Shown piece after piece: positions 8,175 to 17,496 of a stretch of 64,000 nucleotides of DNA. Position 1 is the first letter of the stretch. Each line of letters begins with the position of its first letter. Made by a program: the position numbers and the translations under genes. The stretch comes from CAVRUD01 sp963849635 (lineage in GTDB: Bacteria; Chloroflexota; Chloroflexia; Thermomicrobiales; UBA6265), in contig CAWKIA010000003.1 in the NCBI GenBank assembly GCA_963849635.1, positions 165,569 to 229,568 of the forward strand. Reading direction: 5' to 3'. The notes under the pieces are model-generated. The model had not been told where the DNA came from, did not search any database, and saw only the letters and a list, made by a program, of their open reading frames with translations.

Positions 8175-9955
8175 TTACTCTTCGACCCAGAGGTACGGGG
8201 CGTTCCACAGGAGACCGCCGAGGCCGTTCGGATGCCAATCGTGGATGCGGACGTTGTAGGCGTCTCGGTCCCTGGCGAAGAACAAAATGCCTACCGGGAG
8301 ATCTTCATTGACGAGGTTGTTTGCTTCGATCTGGATCTCCGTCCGGCGGGCGGGATCGAGCTCGACGTTCGCCTCGGCATTGAGGCGGTCGACCTCGGGA
8401 TTGGAGTAGCGCATCATGTTGAATCCGACCACATACTGATCGGATGAGAACATCGGGACTCTGGTCGCCCGCTAGGTCCCAGGAGAAACCGAGAAGGGCA
8501 ATCTCGTAGTCAAAGGTCTCTGTGATCGCTGGGATAAGGACCGCGCCAAAGTCGACGCCGTTCGGCGTCATTTCGACGCCGATCTCCGCCCAGGATTCCT
8601 GCATGTAGGGCACGAGCTGGTCGTAAATCGCTATGCCGGCGGTGTACATCACCTCGAAGGCAAGCCGGACGCCATCCTTGGCGCGGACGCCATCATCGCC
8701 TTCAACCCAACCCGCTCCGTCCAACAACTCCGCGGCTTTTGCCACATCGTAGGTGTACTTGGTGCGGATCTGGTCCGGGGCGTAGGCGCTGGAGAGAACA
8801 GGTTGCGACCCCTGCGCCACCACGCCATAGCCGAGTTGAATGTTCTCGAGAATACTGTCACGGTCGAGGGCGTAGAAGAGCGCCTGCCGGACTTCCTTCT
8901 CCTGGAACAGGCCGGTCTTTGCCGGATCCATGTTGTATGCGTAGAAGGTGAAGTCATAGGTATCGAAGATCTCGACTTCGATGTTCTCGTCGTCGATCAG
9001 CGATTGGGTGTCGGCAGGCGGCACCTTCTCAAACCCGTCAATGTCCCCGGCACGAAGTGCCTCTACTGCGGAAATCTGGTCCGGCCAGACGAGGAAGAGG
9101 AAAGTGTCGATATTCGGCACCTTATCGTAGTAGGTCTCGTTCTTCGCCAGTTCGACGCGCTCACCCTGGGTCCACTCGACGAATTTGAATGGTCCGGTGC
9201 CGACAATCCGGGCGGGATCCTGCCCGATGCTGCCGGGGTCGGCCGCCCATTCGGCGAACGGGACGCTCTCCCAGATGTGCTTTGGCACGATCGGACAGTA
9301 GGAATTGCCGAAGAAGACGACGGGGGCAGTTGCCGCCACTGCGGTCACCTTGACCGTGTGGTCGTCGACCTTCTCCCAAGACGCGACGGCGCCGTTGAAC
9401 GACCCGGTGTAGGATGAGCCGGTGTCGGCGCTCGCCTGTGCTTCAAATGAGAAGGTGACGTCGTCGGCAGTAAATGGCTTCCCGTCGTGCCATGTAGCGG
9501 TCTGATTGAGGAAGAAGGTGTAAGTCAAGCCATCTGCCGAGATCTCCCAGCGGTCCGCGAGATTCGGAACGTATTCGGGGTCGACAGCGCCCGAGGTCAC
9601 CAAGGTTTCGAAGACGAGTCCCATGATGTCGCTGGTGGGGCTATTGTCAATCAGGATGCCGTTTGTCGTGCTGATATCGGAGGAGTCACCGAGGATAAAG
9701 GTGCCGCCTTGAATCGCTGCGGGATCAGCTGGGAACGATTCGGCGACCTTGGCGTTGTACTCCTCTCGGGTGATCGAATTGACGACCTCACCGGCTGGAG
9801 TGCCATCCTGGGCAGAGGCGGAGAACCGACCCTTCGAGGCAAAGGCGGCGACAGTCGCGCCGATCGCCCCGCGCTGGAGGAGCTTGCGCCGGCCGAGGGT
9901 GGCCGGTGCGTGCCCGCTCAATCATGTCCTGAAGGTCTACGTTCGACTTCGCCAT
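8175..9955 (-). CDS. ABC transporter solute-binding protein family 5, cassette 2 (two frameshifts)
   Basis: This is the peptide-type binding protein, about 592 residues after correction. The start ATG at 9955 (MAKSNVDLQDMIER) follows a strong ggaggcgac. The reading then shifts by one base between about 9900 and 9925 into the frame carrying the twin-arginine leader LGRRKLLQRGAIGATVAAF and the cleavage region SASAQDG. Family motifs are LADRWEISADGLTYTFFL, TWHDGKPFTADDVTFSF and RIVGTGPFKFVEW. A second one-base insertion near 8459 (agtcccgatg) separates the last 92 residues, which begin MFSSDQYVVGFNMMRYSNPEVD. Removing one C rejoins GDQSPMFSSDQ, matching GQGPMF in the cassette 1 paralogue. The TTG at 9921 is unlikely to be the real start. 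Confidence 0.85.
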
Positions 9956-10410
9956 GTCGCCTCCATGATGAATCCAACTCGCCGGTCGCGTGACCGGCGT
10001 GCGCGTGCAGACGATCGTGTCCCGACGCTGCGACACCCAATCCCGAGCGAGCCCCGTTGCTCGCCCATCCGTCCAGGTGGAGGCGGATAGCCCTCCGATC
10101 TGGACGGCGCTCGCGCCTGCCGAATCCGTCAAACGGTGGCGAGGTGCGCGTGTTCGGTCCCGAAAAACGAAACGGTGGCTCATGGAACGAGAGACCGGCG
10201 TTGGCCGTACCGCTCCCTGACCCACGCGACCCGTTACGGGTAACCTGGCGGCGAATATACGCACCGTTTTCCAAACATGTCAAGCTATGCATAAGGAAAG
10301 AATGTGATTTCGATTGAGCGAAGTGAACAACGCGCTCGAATACGCGAACTCAGTGCGAAAACGCTGCAAATCTCCCGGTTTTATGATCGGTTTTGGAAGG
10401 ACGAACCTGC
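9956..10410. promoter_or_regulatory. Divergent intergenic region between cassette 2 and GNAT gene
   Basis: No gene is supported in these 455 bases. They must hold the promoters for the minus-strand peptide transporter cassette and the plus-strand acetyltransferase. Visible features are a small palindrome ACCCGTTACGGGT at 10229-10241 and an AT-richer stretch at about 10250-10320 (aatatacgcaccgttttcc, atgcataaggaaag) that would suit a promoter. No convincing -35/-10 pair can be assigned. Confidence 0.4.
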
Positions 10411-11265
10411 ATGTCTACACCATATGGATCGGACGATCGTCTCGTTCTGTCGCCCGAGGAATCAGCCAGCGTTCACCACGCAGACCTGGCCGCCTACGGT
10501 GGCATGTTCGCCGCCGCCGCGCCGTTCATCGGCAGCGGGCGCGCGTTCATCGGCGGCGACAACGGCGCCATGGCAATGTGGAACCCGCGCGACGAAAGCT
10601 CCGCATACAACACCCTCATCTCCTTCGAGCACGCGGCCGACCCAGATCAGGCTTGGCGGGAGGCGCGAGCCGCCGCCAAGGCGGGCGGCGCAAAGGTGTT
10701 CGGCGTTGGCCTGGTGGAAGAACGCTACGCCTGGGGCACCCCCGAACGACTGGCGGAACATCAGCTCGAACTGGAGTACGAGGAACTCGTCTGGGCCCGT
10801 CGCCTCGATGGAACCATGCCCGAGTATCTCGACCGTGCGGCGGTCCTCCCGTCGGGCGTCGAAATCATTACCGACGGGCTTGATCCCGTCGTCGTTGCCC
10901 GCACGATGAACCGGGGCTGGGAGGCTCCCGCCGATCATGGTTTTGGCCCGCTTTATTCCGCCTCCATCGGGCAAACGGGCTGGATACACTACCTCGCCCT
11001 GGTGGATGGGGTTCCGGCTGCGGCGAGCGGGTTGTTCTGCGCGGGTCGAGTTGCGCTGTTCATGGTGGCTGCTACGGCGCCGGAGTTCCGTGGCCGTGGC
11101 CTACAGCGGGCATTTATTGCCCGGCGCTACCTGGACGCTCTCGCCGCGGATTGCACAATCGGGATCTCAGAGACGGTCGACGACAACGCATCACCGCGGA
11201 ACTTCCAGCGAGCGGGGTTTCAACTGGTACACCGTCGGCGGATGTATAGGACAGACACTCTCTGA
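10411..11265 (+). CDS. GNAT family N-acetyltransferase
   Basis: The 284-residue product has a C-terminal GNAT fold. The acetyl-CoA loop reads APEFRGRGLQRAFIARRY (RGRGLQ fits R/QxxGxG/A), preceded by a beta strand (VALFMVAATA) and followed by NFQRAGFQLVHRRRMY, a typical GNAT end. The N-terminal half (residues 1-150) is a variable region, as in two-domain acetyltransferases, and the substrate is unknown. The ATG at 10411 is chosen over the TTG at 10393 because ggaagga lies 10 bases upstream. The gene stands alone, with a repeat element directly downstream. Confidence 0.85.
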   Translation: MSTPYGSDDRLVLSPEESASVHHADLAAYGGMFAAAAPFIGSGRAFIGGDNGAMAMWNPRDESSAYNTLISFEHAADPDQAWREARAAAKAGGAKVFGVGLVEERYAWGTPERLAEHQLELEYEELVWARRLDGTMPEYLDRAAVLPSGVEIITDGLDPVVVARTMNRGWEAPADHGFGPLYSASIGQTGWIHYLALVDGVPAAASGLFCAGRVALFMVAATAPEFRGRGLQRAFIARRYLDALAADCTIGISETVDDNASPRNFQRAGFQLVHRRRMYRTDTL

Positions 11266-11298
11266 CCTTTCCTGAACGAATACCCCATCCTCACCTTT

Positions 11299-11450
11299 CA
11301 TTCCGAGCTTCCCAGCTTGTCGAGGAATCTCGATCGGCGCGTGGCACCGAGGATGCCCTGGCCTCCGAGAAGACGGCATCGTTCTCTCGAACCCGGCGGC
11401 GCCATCGGAACGTCGTTCCCCTCTAGATCCCTCGAAAAGCTCGGGATGAC
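11299..11450. repeat. MITE/REP-like inverted-repeat element, copy A
   Basis: A 152-base element has imperfect terminal inverted repeats: the left end cattccgagcttcccagc...tcgaggaatctcga against the right end tctagatccctcgaaaagc...tcgggatg. The interior shares gaagacggcatcgttctctcg and cgttcccctctagatccctcga with the element at 60930-61073. It has no coding capacity and lies between the GNAT gene and a membrane protein gene. Two related copies 50 kb apart show that this is a dispersed, probably non-autonomous, repeat family. Confidence 0.75.
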
Positions 11451-11596
11451 AGGGGGAGCCACGGCACGTTCGGCCCTACGCCCCAACACGGGCTATTGAG
11501 TCCGCACGGAGAACTCGTGCGAATCATTGGAAGCACGCACGGATCGCTATACTTGGCCGCAGAGATCTCCGTTGACGGGCGTTGGGAGGCGGTGGC

Positions 11597-12348
11597 TTGG
11601 ATTTCGTCGTGGTTGGGCTGGGAATCGGGGCGCTCGCGGTCTTGCTTGGTTTAGCCATCCGCGACCTTGGTCCCTTTTCCGGCGAATCCCGCGGGACGGC
11701 GAGATGCCGTGGTCGGAGGTCGCGGAGCGGGTTGCCTGGGGCCGCCGCTGCCGGGCCGCCGGGCTGGTCGTCGCCATCGCCGGAGCCGCCCTCTGCTTGA
11801 TCACCGGCGTCTCCCTCCTCTCGCGGGTCAGTGACTCGACAGGCATGTGGATTGTCCTCGGCACCCTGGGACTCGCTGTCCTTGCGATCGCGGCGTGGGC
11901 AGTTCGCTATCAGATGCTTGGCCGAGCGCCATCTGAGCCAGCCTCAATGAAAGAGTCGGTTGAGGAGAGCAAGCCTTCACAGCGCCCAGCGCGGAAGTCG
12001 GCGCTGGCCGGGATCAATAGAGGCAAACCGAACCTGAGCCGCCGGACGGCTGAAACCGAAACGGCCGAACCGGTTGCGGACGATCGCGCGGTCGTTCGTC
12101 AACAGGGCCGGCAAGCAGCCGCCGACGTTGCTGCCCCGATGGGAGCCCTCACCGTTGACGCGTCTGGCGCGATGCGCCGGACCCCCATCAGCGTCCCATC
12201 CGAGCCAGCCAATCCGGCAGCCCGGACGCAGCGCCCGGCTCCAGAAAGTACGCCGGTTCCGGCCCGAGGTCAGAGGAACGAGGGCCAGATTCGAGATCAG
12301 GGCGACTCCGGCCGCGGCGGGCCGGGCGGAGACTCGCCCCGCCGCTGA
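11597..12348 (+). CDS. Small membrane protein with hydrophilic tail, function unknown (frameshifted)
   Basis: I do not recognise a family. Starting at the TTG at 11597 (preceded by gggaggcgg), the frame gives one membrane helix, LDFVVVGLGIGALAVLLGL. A one-base slip near 11675-11690 then continues as RRIPRDGEMPWSEVAERVAWGRR. Two more helices follow, AAGLVVAIAGAALCLITGVSLL and GMWIVLGTLGLAVLAIAAWAV. The last 125 residues are polar, rich in R/P/E and low in complexity, probably disordered and cytoplasmic. The frame open from 11527 without this slip would lack the first helix. The gene is convergent with the osmoprotectant permease. Confidence 0.5.
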
Positions 12349-12369
12349 CCCTGCCGTCCAAAGTTGCCG

Positions 12370-13062
12370 TCAGGTGCCTCGGAGCGAACGACGGGCTCGG
12401 GATGCCGCGGTCATCGTCGTCGCGACTCGGAGCGTCAGATCGACAAGGACGGCCAGCGCCGTGATCGCGATCGTGCCGGCGAGGATCCGGGGCGGCTGAT
12501 TGCGCGACACGCCTTCGAACAGCAATCTCCCGAGTCCGTCCACCCCGACAGCGTCGGTGATTGTCGCCAGACCGATCGTGGTCACGAGGGCGATCCGAAA
12601 CCCCGCCAAGACAACCGGCAGAGCGAGCGGCCAACGTACCTTGTAGAGAACTTGCCAGGCGTTCATCCCAATACCCTGGGCCGCTTCCAGCATAGCGCTA
12701 TCGACTCCGAGAAGCCCCGCCACAATGTTGCGAACCAAGAACACTTGCGCGTAGGCGACCAGAACGATCAGTGCATTCGAGCGGCCCAGCCCGACAATTG
12801 GAATCAAGAATGAGAGGAAGGCGAGGCTCGGGATGGTGTAGATCGCTCCGAGCACCGAAAAGACCGGCAGCGAGAGCACCCGAAATCGAATCACCAAAAG
12901 ACTTATTGGTATGGCAATCAGAAGAGCCAAGCCGACCGCGGTCATCGAAAGCCTGAGGTGATTCCAGGCGAGTTCGAGCACTCTGTCCTGGTTCTCGCGC
13001 AAATAATCAAGGTTGTATCGATCCAGGTTGTACTTCTCGACGAACTCGTCCCAGGTGATCAT
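12370..13062 (-). CDS. Glycine betaine/choline ABC transporter permease (OpuC type)
   Basis: This 230-residue membrane subunit belongs to the OpuCB/OpuCD family of quaternary-amine (osmoprotectant) importers. About six helices are visible. The coupling loop is EAAQGIGMNAWQVLYKVRWPLALPVVLAG (near residues 125-152), followed by TDAVGVDGLGRLLFEGV, both characteristic of the family. The N-terminal stretch YLRENQDRVLELAWNHLRLS matches the usual amphipathic lead-in. Its ATG overlaps the TGA of the ATPase gene by four bases, so translation is coupled. It is the last gene of a four-gene cassette. Confidence 0.92.
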   Translation of the reverse strand: MITWDEFVEKYNLDRYNLDYLRENQDRVLELAWNHLRLSMTAVGLALLIAIPISLLVIRFRVLSLPVFSVLGAIYTIPSLAFLSFLIPIVGLGRSNALIVLVAYAQVFLVRNIVAGLLGVDSAMLEAAQGIGMNAWQVLYKVRWPLALPVVLAGFRIALVTTIGLATITDAVGVDGLGRLLFEGVSRNQPPRILAGTIAITALAVLVDLTLRVATTMTAASRARRSLRGT

Positions 13063-14108
13063 GACGGCCGCGCTAAGGAACCATCTTCTTCCGGAGCGTC
13101 CTGACGAATCGGGGCGCTCGCACGCTGGATGGAGCCGAGATCCAGCGTTCCTACCGGCTCGCCACCAGCTTCGGTGATGATCAAGCGACCGGCCCTTCCT
13201 TCGAGGAGAACGCTCAACGCTTCTCGGAGTGGGGCGCCGCGCGGTAACCGTGGCTCGCTAGCCGAGATGTGATCGCTTCCATCTCCTAGTGGCGTGACCG
13301 CGGAGTCCGTCGGGAGCAAGCTGAGACGGCGAAGGACATCGCCAGCGCCGACCAGGTCGGCGACGAAATCGTCGGCGGGCTTGAGCACGATGTGGAGCGG
13401 GGTGTCGTACTGAACGACGCGGCCCTCGCGCATCACGACGATCTTGTCGGCCAGTCGAACCGCCTCCTCGATATCGTGGGTCACAAAGAGGACGGTTTGA
13501 CCGAGGACGCCGTGAACACGGCGCAACTCGTCCTGTAAGCGCGTCCGCGTGATCGCGTCCAGGGCGCCAAACGGCTCGTCCATCAGGAGGGTGCTGGGCT
13601 CGGCGGCCAGCGCCCTGGCCAAGCCGACACGTTGCTGTTCTCCGCCGGAAAGCTGCGCGGGGTAGCGCCGCCGATAGTCGGCGGCAGGCAACCCGACGAG
13701 GTCGAGTAACTTGTCGACCCTGGCCGTGATCCGGTCCCGCTTCCAGCCCAGAAGCTTCGGTACCACCGCAACGTTGTCAGCGATCCGCATGTGCGGAAAG
13801 AGGCCGGATTGTTGGATGACATAGCCCATTCGCCGCCGCAGCGACGTGATCGGCAAGTTGCGGATGTCGGTGCCGTCGACCGTGATCCGGCCACCAGTCG
13901 GCTCATATAGCCGGTTCGTCAGTTTGAGCAATGTCGTCTTGCCGCAACCCGATGGACCAAGCAACACGGTGAACTGGCTAGGTTCGACCCGTAAGGTGAC
14001 GCCATCGACGCCCGGGCGATTACCGCCCGGAAACTCCTTCCTGACAGATTCGTATTCGATGGCGCTTGCCCGCCAGCCGCTCGTGCCGCCGGCCTGCTCG
14101 GTTTCGAT
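13059..14108 (-). CDS. Glycine betaine/choline ABC transporter ATP-binding protein (OpuCA type)
   Basis: This ATPase energises osmoprotectant uptake. It has Walker A GPSGCGKTT, signature LSGGEQQR, Walker B TLLMDEPFGALD and the H-loop FVTHDIEEA. The remnant of a CBS region follows (GTLDLGSIQRA near the end), shorter than in full OpuCA. The frame from the ATG-like start at 13967 would begin inside Walker A. The family N-terminus (AIEYESVRKEFPGG...) is present upstream in the same frame back to a TGA at about 14111, but no ATG, GTG or TTG occurs there. Either an ATC at 14108, seven bases after ggaggt, is used, or a one-base error hides the GTG at 14113. The downstream permease overlaps by ATGA. 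Confidence 0.88.
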   Translation of the reverse strand: METEQAGGTSGWRASAIEYESVRKEFPGGNRPGVDGVTLRVEPSQFTVLLGPSGCGKTTLLKLTNRLYEPTGGRITVDGTDIRNLPITSLRRRMGYVIQQSGLFPHMRIADNVAVVPKLLGWKRDRITARVDKLLDLVGLPAADYRRRYPAQLSGGEQQRVGLARALAAEPSTLLMDEPFGALDAITRTRLQDELRRVHGVLGQTVLFVTHDIEEAVRLADKIVVMREGRVVQYDTPLHIVLKPADDFVADLVGAGDVLRRLSLLPTDSAVTPLGDGSDHISASEPRLPRGAPLREALSVLLEGRAGRLIITEAGGEPVGTLDLGSIQRASAPIRQDAPEEDGSLARPS

Positions 14109-14233
14109 GGGTCACCTCCGCGGCGATCGGATCACGTTCGTCGTGGCGGCGATGCGCGCCGCTCCTCCCGTCCCTAAAGGAAGGAGAGAACGGCGCGCAC
14201 GCATCGGACACGATCGATGTGGTTTGCGGAAGT

Positions 14234-15281
14234 CTAGGCGGTGAGCAGACCCTGCTCCTCGAGCCATGCCTTGGCGACATCAGCCGGTTCCTCGCCGTCG
14301 AGGTCGACCTTACCGTTCAAGCTGGCCATGATTTCGTCCGTCAGCAGCGGAGCGATCGGGTTCAGGAGATCGGCGATCTGCGGGTAGGCGTCGAGCGTCT
14401 CCTTCCGGACAAAGGGGGCGCAGTGGTAAGGCGGCCACAGTCCCAAGTCGTCCTCAAGGAGAACCAGATCCATCGCCGGAATCTGACCCTCAGTCGAAAA
14501 TGCCAAGACGATGTCGGCATCCCCATCTTCGAGCGCCTGATATCGAAGGCCCGGCTGCACCCCGACGGTCTCGACGTCGGCGAATCCGGCGCCGTAGACC
14601 TCTTGCAAGCCGACCAGTCCGTCGGGTCGGGTCTCGAAGTCACTGGGTCCGACGATGGTGTGGTCGGCGGCGACGGCAGCCAGTTGCGAGATCGTCGTGA
14701 TGCCGTTCTCCTCGGAGAACGCCCTGGTCACCGCCAGCGCCTGCGTATCGTTGAAGGCGCTCTCCGCCAGGAGGACGACGTTGAACTGCTCCAGATAGGC
14801 CTGGGACACGGCGTCGAAGATGTACTGATCAAGGGTTCCGCCTGCCACAGGTGTCGCCGCAGCTGCGGCATCGGCCACCGGCGTAGCACCGCCACCGACC
14901 GCGGCCTTTGCGTCAGCCAGACTCAGGCCGAGGACAGCCTCGAACGCGGTTCCCGGATACTCCGGGTACATGTCGATTTCGCCGTTGATGAGTGCTTCGT
15001 GGGCGATGCCCGTGCCGCCGAGATTGATGTTGCCCAGGTCAACGGCGATACCCGCGTTGTCGAGGAGCGCACCGTAGATTTCGGCGAGGATGAACTGCTC
15101 CGCGAAGTCCTTCGAACCGATCTTGACCGGATCGTCCTGAGCCGAGACACCCCGGGAGGCAGCCAATACGGCCGTCCCCATCACAGGAACGGCGACCGTC
15201 CCTTGTACGAACCGGCGACGCGAGACGCGCGAGTTGAGCGAATCGAGCAGACGGGATGCTGACGTCGACGTCGAATGCCAT
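14234..15281 (-). CDS. Glycine betaine/choline substrate-binding protein (frameshift near start)
   Basis: This is the extracellular quaternary-amine binding protein (OpuAC/ProX fold) of the cassette. The mature part opens PVKIGSKDFAEQFILAEIYG, the family signature, and contains YPEYPGTAFEAVLG and GPSDFETRPDGLVGLQEVYG. The start ATG at 15281 follows taggaggag. One extra T after ATGGCA puts the coding sequence out of frame; removing it gives MASTSTSASRLLDSL and then the twin-arginine leader SRRRFVQGTVAVPVMGTAVLA. Without correction the gene would start at 15184 and lack its export signal. Alanine- and valine-rich insert residues 100-115 (TPVADAAAAATPVAGG) look like a linker. Confidence 0.85.
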
Positions 15282-15356
15282 TGACGAAACTCCTCCTACC
15301 GATAAACCACAAACGGCGCCGCACCAACCCGCGAGCCAGCAACGGACGGCCGATCC

Positions 15357-15998
15357 CTATGCGACCGGCGGGGTTAGCCAGCGCTCTACCGCGCTGAGGC
15401 CAAGTTCCGCCGTGAACGCCATGATTGTGACGGGGATTCCCCCGACGAGCAGTAAGGTGTAGTCGAGCGAGGTAATGCCGCCGGTGATGTACGAACCGAG
15501 ACCGCCCGCACCGATGAAGGCGGCCAGCGTCGCGCTGGCGATAACTTCGACGGAGGCGGTCCGGAAACCGGCGACGATCACGGGCAGTGCCAGCGGTGTT
15601 TCCACTCGGCCGAAGACCTGCAACGGGTTCATGCCCAGGCCCCGGGCGTTTTCAAGGATGTCGCGGCGCACGTTGCGCAGTCCGGCGTCGGTATTGATCA
15701 CCAGTGGCGGCCCGGCGAGGGCAACAAGGGCGATCAACGCCGGTGTGTCGCCCAATCCGAAGATGGGATAGAGCAAGAAGAGAATGGCGAGGCTGGGGAT
15801 GACGCGGACGGCGGCGACCGCTCCGACGATTGTCGCGCCGGCCTGGCCAGACCGGGCGGCCAGGATTCCCAGCGGGATGAAGATGGCGCAGGCGATCAGG
15901 AGGGCGGTCCCGCTCAGGCGAAGATGCACCCCGACTGCTTCCCAGAAGCGGTCGGGATTGTCTTGGACGTAATTCAGGGCATCCTCAAGCAGGTTCAA
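15357..15998 (-). CDS. Glycine betaine/choline ABC transporter permease (OpuC type), first gene
   Basis: This 213-residue permease is paralogous to the one at 12370-13062. The amphipathic N-terminus NYVQDNPDRFWEAVGVHLRLSG leads into helix 1. The coupling loop is ENARGLGMNPLQVFGRVETPLALPVIVAG, followed by FIGAGGLGSYITGGI. It heads the operon permease - binding protein - ATPase - permease, the usual OpuC set of two permeases. The start is a TTG at 15998, with only weak Shine-Dalgarno complementarity upstream, so the true start could be slightly different. Confidence 0.9.
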   Translation of the reverse strand: MNLLEDALNYVQDNPDRFWEAVGVHLRLSGTALLIACAIFIPLGILAARSGQAGATIVGAVAAVRVIPSLAILFLLYPIFGLGDTPALIALVALAGPPLVINTDAGLRNVRRDILENARGLGMNPLQVFGRVETPLALPVIVAGFRTASVEVIASATLAAFIGAGGLGSYITGGITSLDYTLLLVGGIPVTIMAFTAELGLSAVERWLTPPVA

Positions 15999-16632
15999 TT
16001 GATGCCCTGATTGCCACGGCTGAGCGTAATGTTGGCAAGGATGTGATCTAGGCCGTGCACGGGGTCTCCATCGCCGCTCTGGGTCGAACAGCCGTTCTCG
16101 ATCGTTACGATGAGACTGCCAGAAGACCGGACCGACCGCAACCTAGGCGTTAGACCAGGGCGCGCGGACCAGAGACCTTCGGGCAAACCCATGAGTTGCT
16201 CGCATGGTTGATGCCGCGACATGGCGAACTTGCCCCTGCGCACAGAACTCACGCGCGACTGGACCGTGAGACGGGCAATGTGATTTGCGTTGCTAAATAG
16301 TGCAGTCGATGTTTGACTTCCTCATTCCAATCGACATTGCAACAGAATCTCCACAGATTGTTCATCACGCCGATGCTGAGACAGACGAGACTGGCTCACG
16401 ACGGGATCGCGCCTTGTTCGGCAACGGGGACGGGGAGACGCGGCCATTCAGTCACCTGAGGATTGGTACCCAGGCGCATAGGCCAGCAAGCGACTGGTTG
16501 ATTACAGCCGGACAGCGATACACTCAATCGACATCATGGCCGCATCGTGTTTCCGGTCCGTGTCCGTGCGAGGCAACGCAGCTGGCAACAAGCTCCGTTA
16601 ATCTGGCCGCCGGATGAGGAGGAGTCCCAGCA
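15999..16632. other. Intergenic region, divergent promoters expected
   Basis: These 634 bases separate the osmoprotectant operon (minus) from the exporter operon (plus). Short open frames exist (for example 16300-16617 plus and 15995-16252 minus), but neither has family motifs or a convincing ribosome site. The last 30 bases contain gaggaggag before the ATG at 16633. GC falls around 16280-16345, where promoters are likely. A TTGACT at 16313-16318 has no good -10 partner. No tRNA, riboswitch or terminator was recognised. Confidence 0.35.
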
Positions 16633-17436
16633 ATGTTTGGACGCAAAACCCAGGAGAAGGGCGCTGCGCCCATGGCCGCCAGCAATGGCGCGGACGAGAT
16701 GATCCGCGCCAACGCGGTCGTGAAGACGTATGACACGGGTTCGACAAAAGTTCAGGCGCTGAAGAGCGTCGACTTTGCCGTCCGCCGCGGCGAGATGGTG
16801 GCCGTGATGGGCCCATCTGGCTGCGGCAAGACCACCCTATTGAACTGCCTCTCCGGGCTTGACGACATCGACTCGGGCCAGATCTGGCTGGAAGGCACCG
16901 ATCTGGGCAAGCTCTCCGACAAGCAGCGCACCGACTACCGCGCTCGCCGGATGGGCTTCATTTTCCAGGTCTACAACCTCCTCCCAGTCCTCTCCGCGGT
17001 CGAGAACGTCGAACTGCCGCTGCTGGTCTCCGGCGTCAAGCCGAAGGAAGCCCGCGCCAAGGCCATTGACGCCCTCAAGACCGTCGGCCTCGAGCAGTGG
17101 GCCGGCCACCGGCCGGCGGAACTCTCCGGTGGCCAGCGGCAGCGCACCACGATTGCCCGCGCCCTGGTCAACAATCCCGCGATCGTCTGGGGCGACGAGC
17201 CGACTGGCGCACTTGATTCCACGACAGCTAATGAGATCCTCGATCTCATGCGTGACCTCAATCAGCGCGTGGGCCTGACCCTGGTCCTCGTGACCCACGA
17301 CCCCGGCGTCGGCGCTGGCTGCGACCGGATCGTCCGTATGCGCGACGGTTTGATCATCGGGGAAGAGATCCCGGGGCAAAACTCCGTCGAGCATAGTCAG
17401 CCGCTGGCTGGTCAGGTCGTCGGCGCAACCCGCTAG
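16633..17436 (+). CDS. ABC transporter ATP-binding protein, LolD/MacB family
   Basis: This 267-residue ATPase serves FtsX-type (type VII) ABC systems. It has Walker A MGPSGCGKTT (residues 59-68), the Q-loop FQVYNLLPVLSAVENVELP typical of LolD/MacB, signature LSGGQRQRTTIARAL, Walker B WGDEPTGALDS and the H-loop LVTHDPG. A 20-residue N-terminal lead precedes the fold. The start has gaggaggag 9 bases upstream. It lies 60 bases before the large permease at 17497, and the second permease further on lacks its own ATPase, so this one probably serves both. MacB-family systems work mechanically on lipoproteins, peptides or cell-wall enzymes rather than as importers. Confidence 0.92.
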   Translation: MFGRKTQEKGAAPMAASNGADEMIRANAVVKTYDTGSTKVQALKSVDFAVRRGEMVAVMGPSGCGKTTLLNCLSGLDDIDSGQIWLEGTDLGKLSDKQRTDYRARRMGFIFQVYNLLPVLSAVENVELPLLVSGVKPKEARAKAIDALKTVGLEQWAGHRPAELSGGQRQRTTIARALVNNPAIVWGDEPTGALDSTTANEILDLMRDLNQRVGLTLVLVTHDPGVGAGCDRIVRMRDGLIIGEEIPGQNSVEHSQPLAGQVVGATR

Positions 17437-17496
17437 GACTCTACCGTCCAACAACGAACGACCACAAATCTCCAACGCTGTTGAGGAGTCCTGGTA

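Noticed and set aside
15995..16252. 85-codon minus-strand frame upstream of the OpuC permease
   Set aside because: It overlaps the permease start and shows no recognisable protein features.
16300..16617. 105-codon open frame before the exporter ATPase
   Set aside because: No family motif, no ribosome site and mixed composition; it lies in a probable promoter region.
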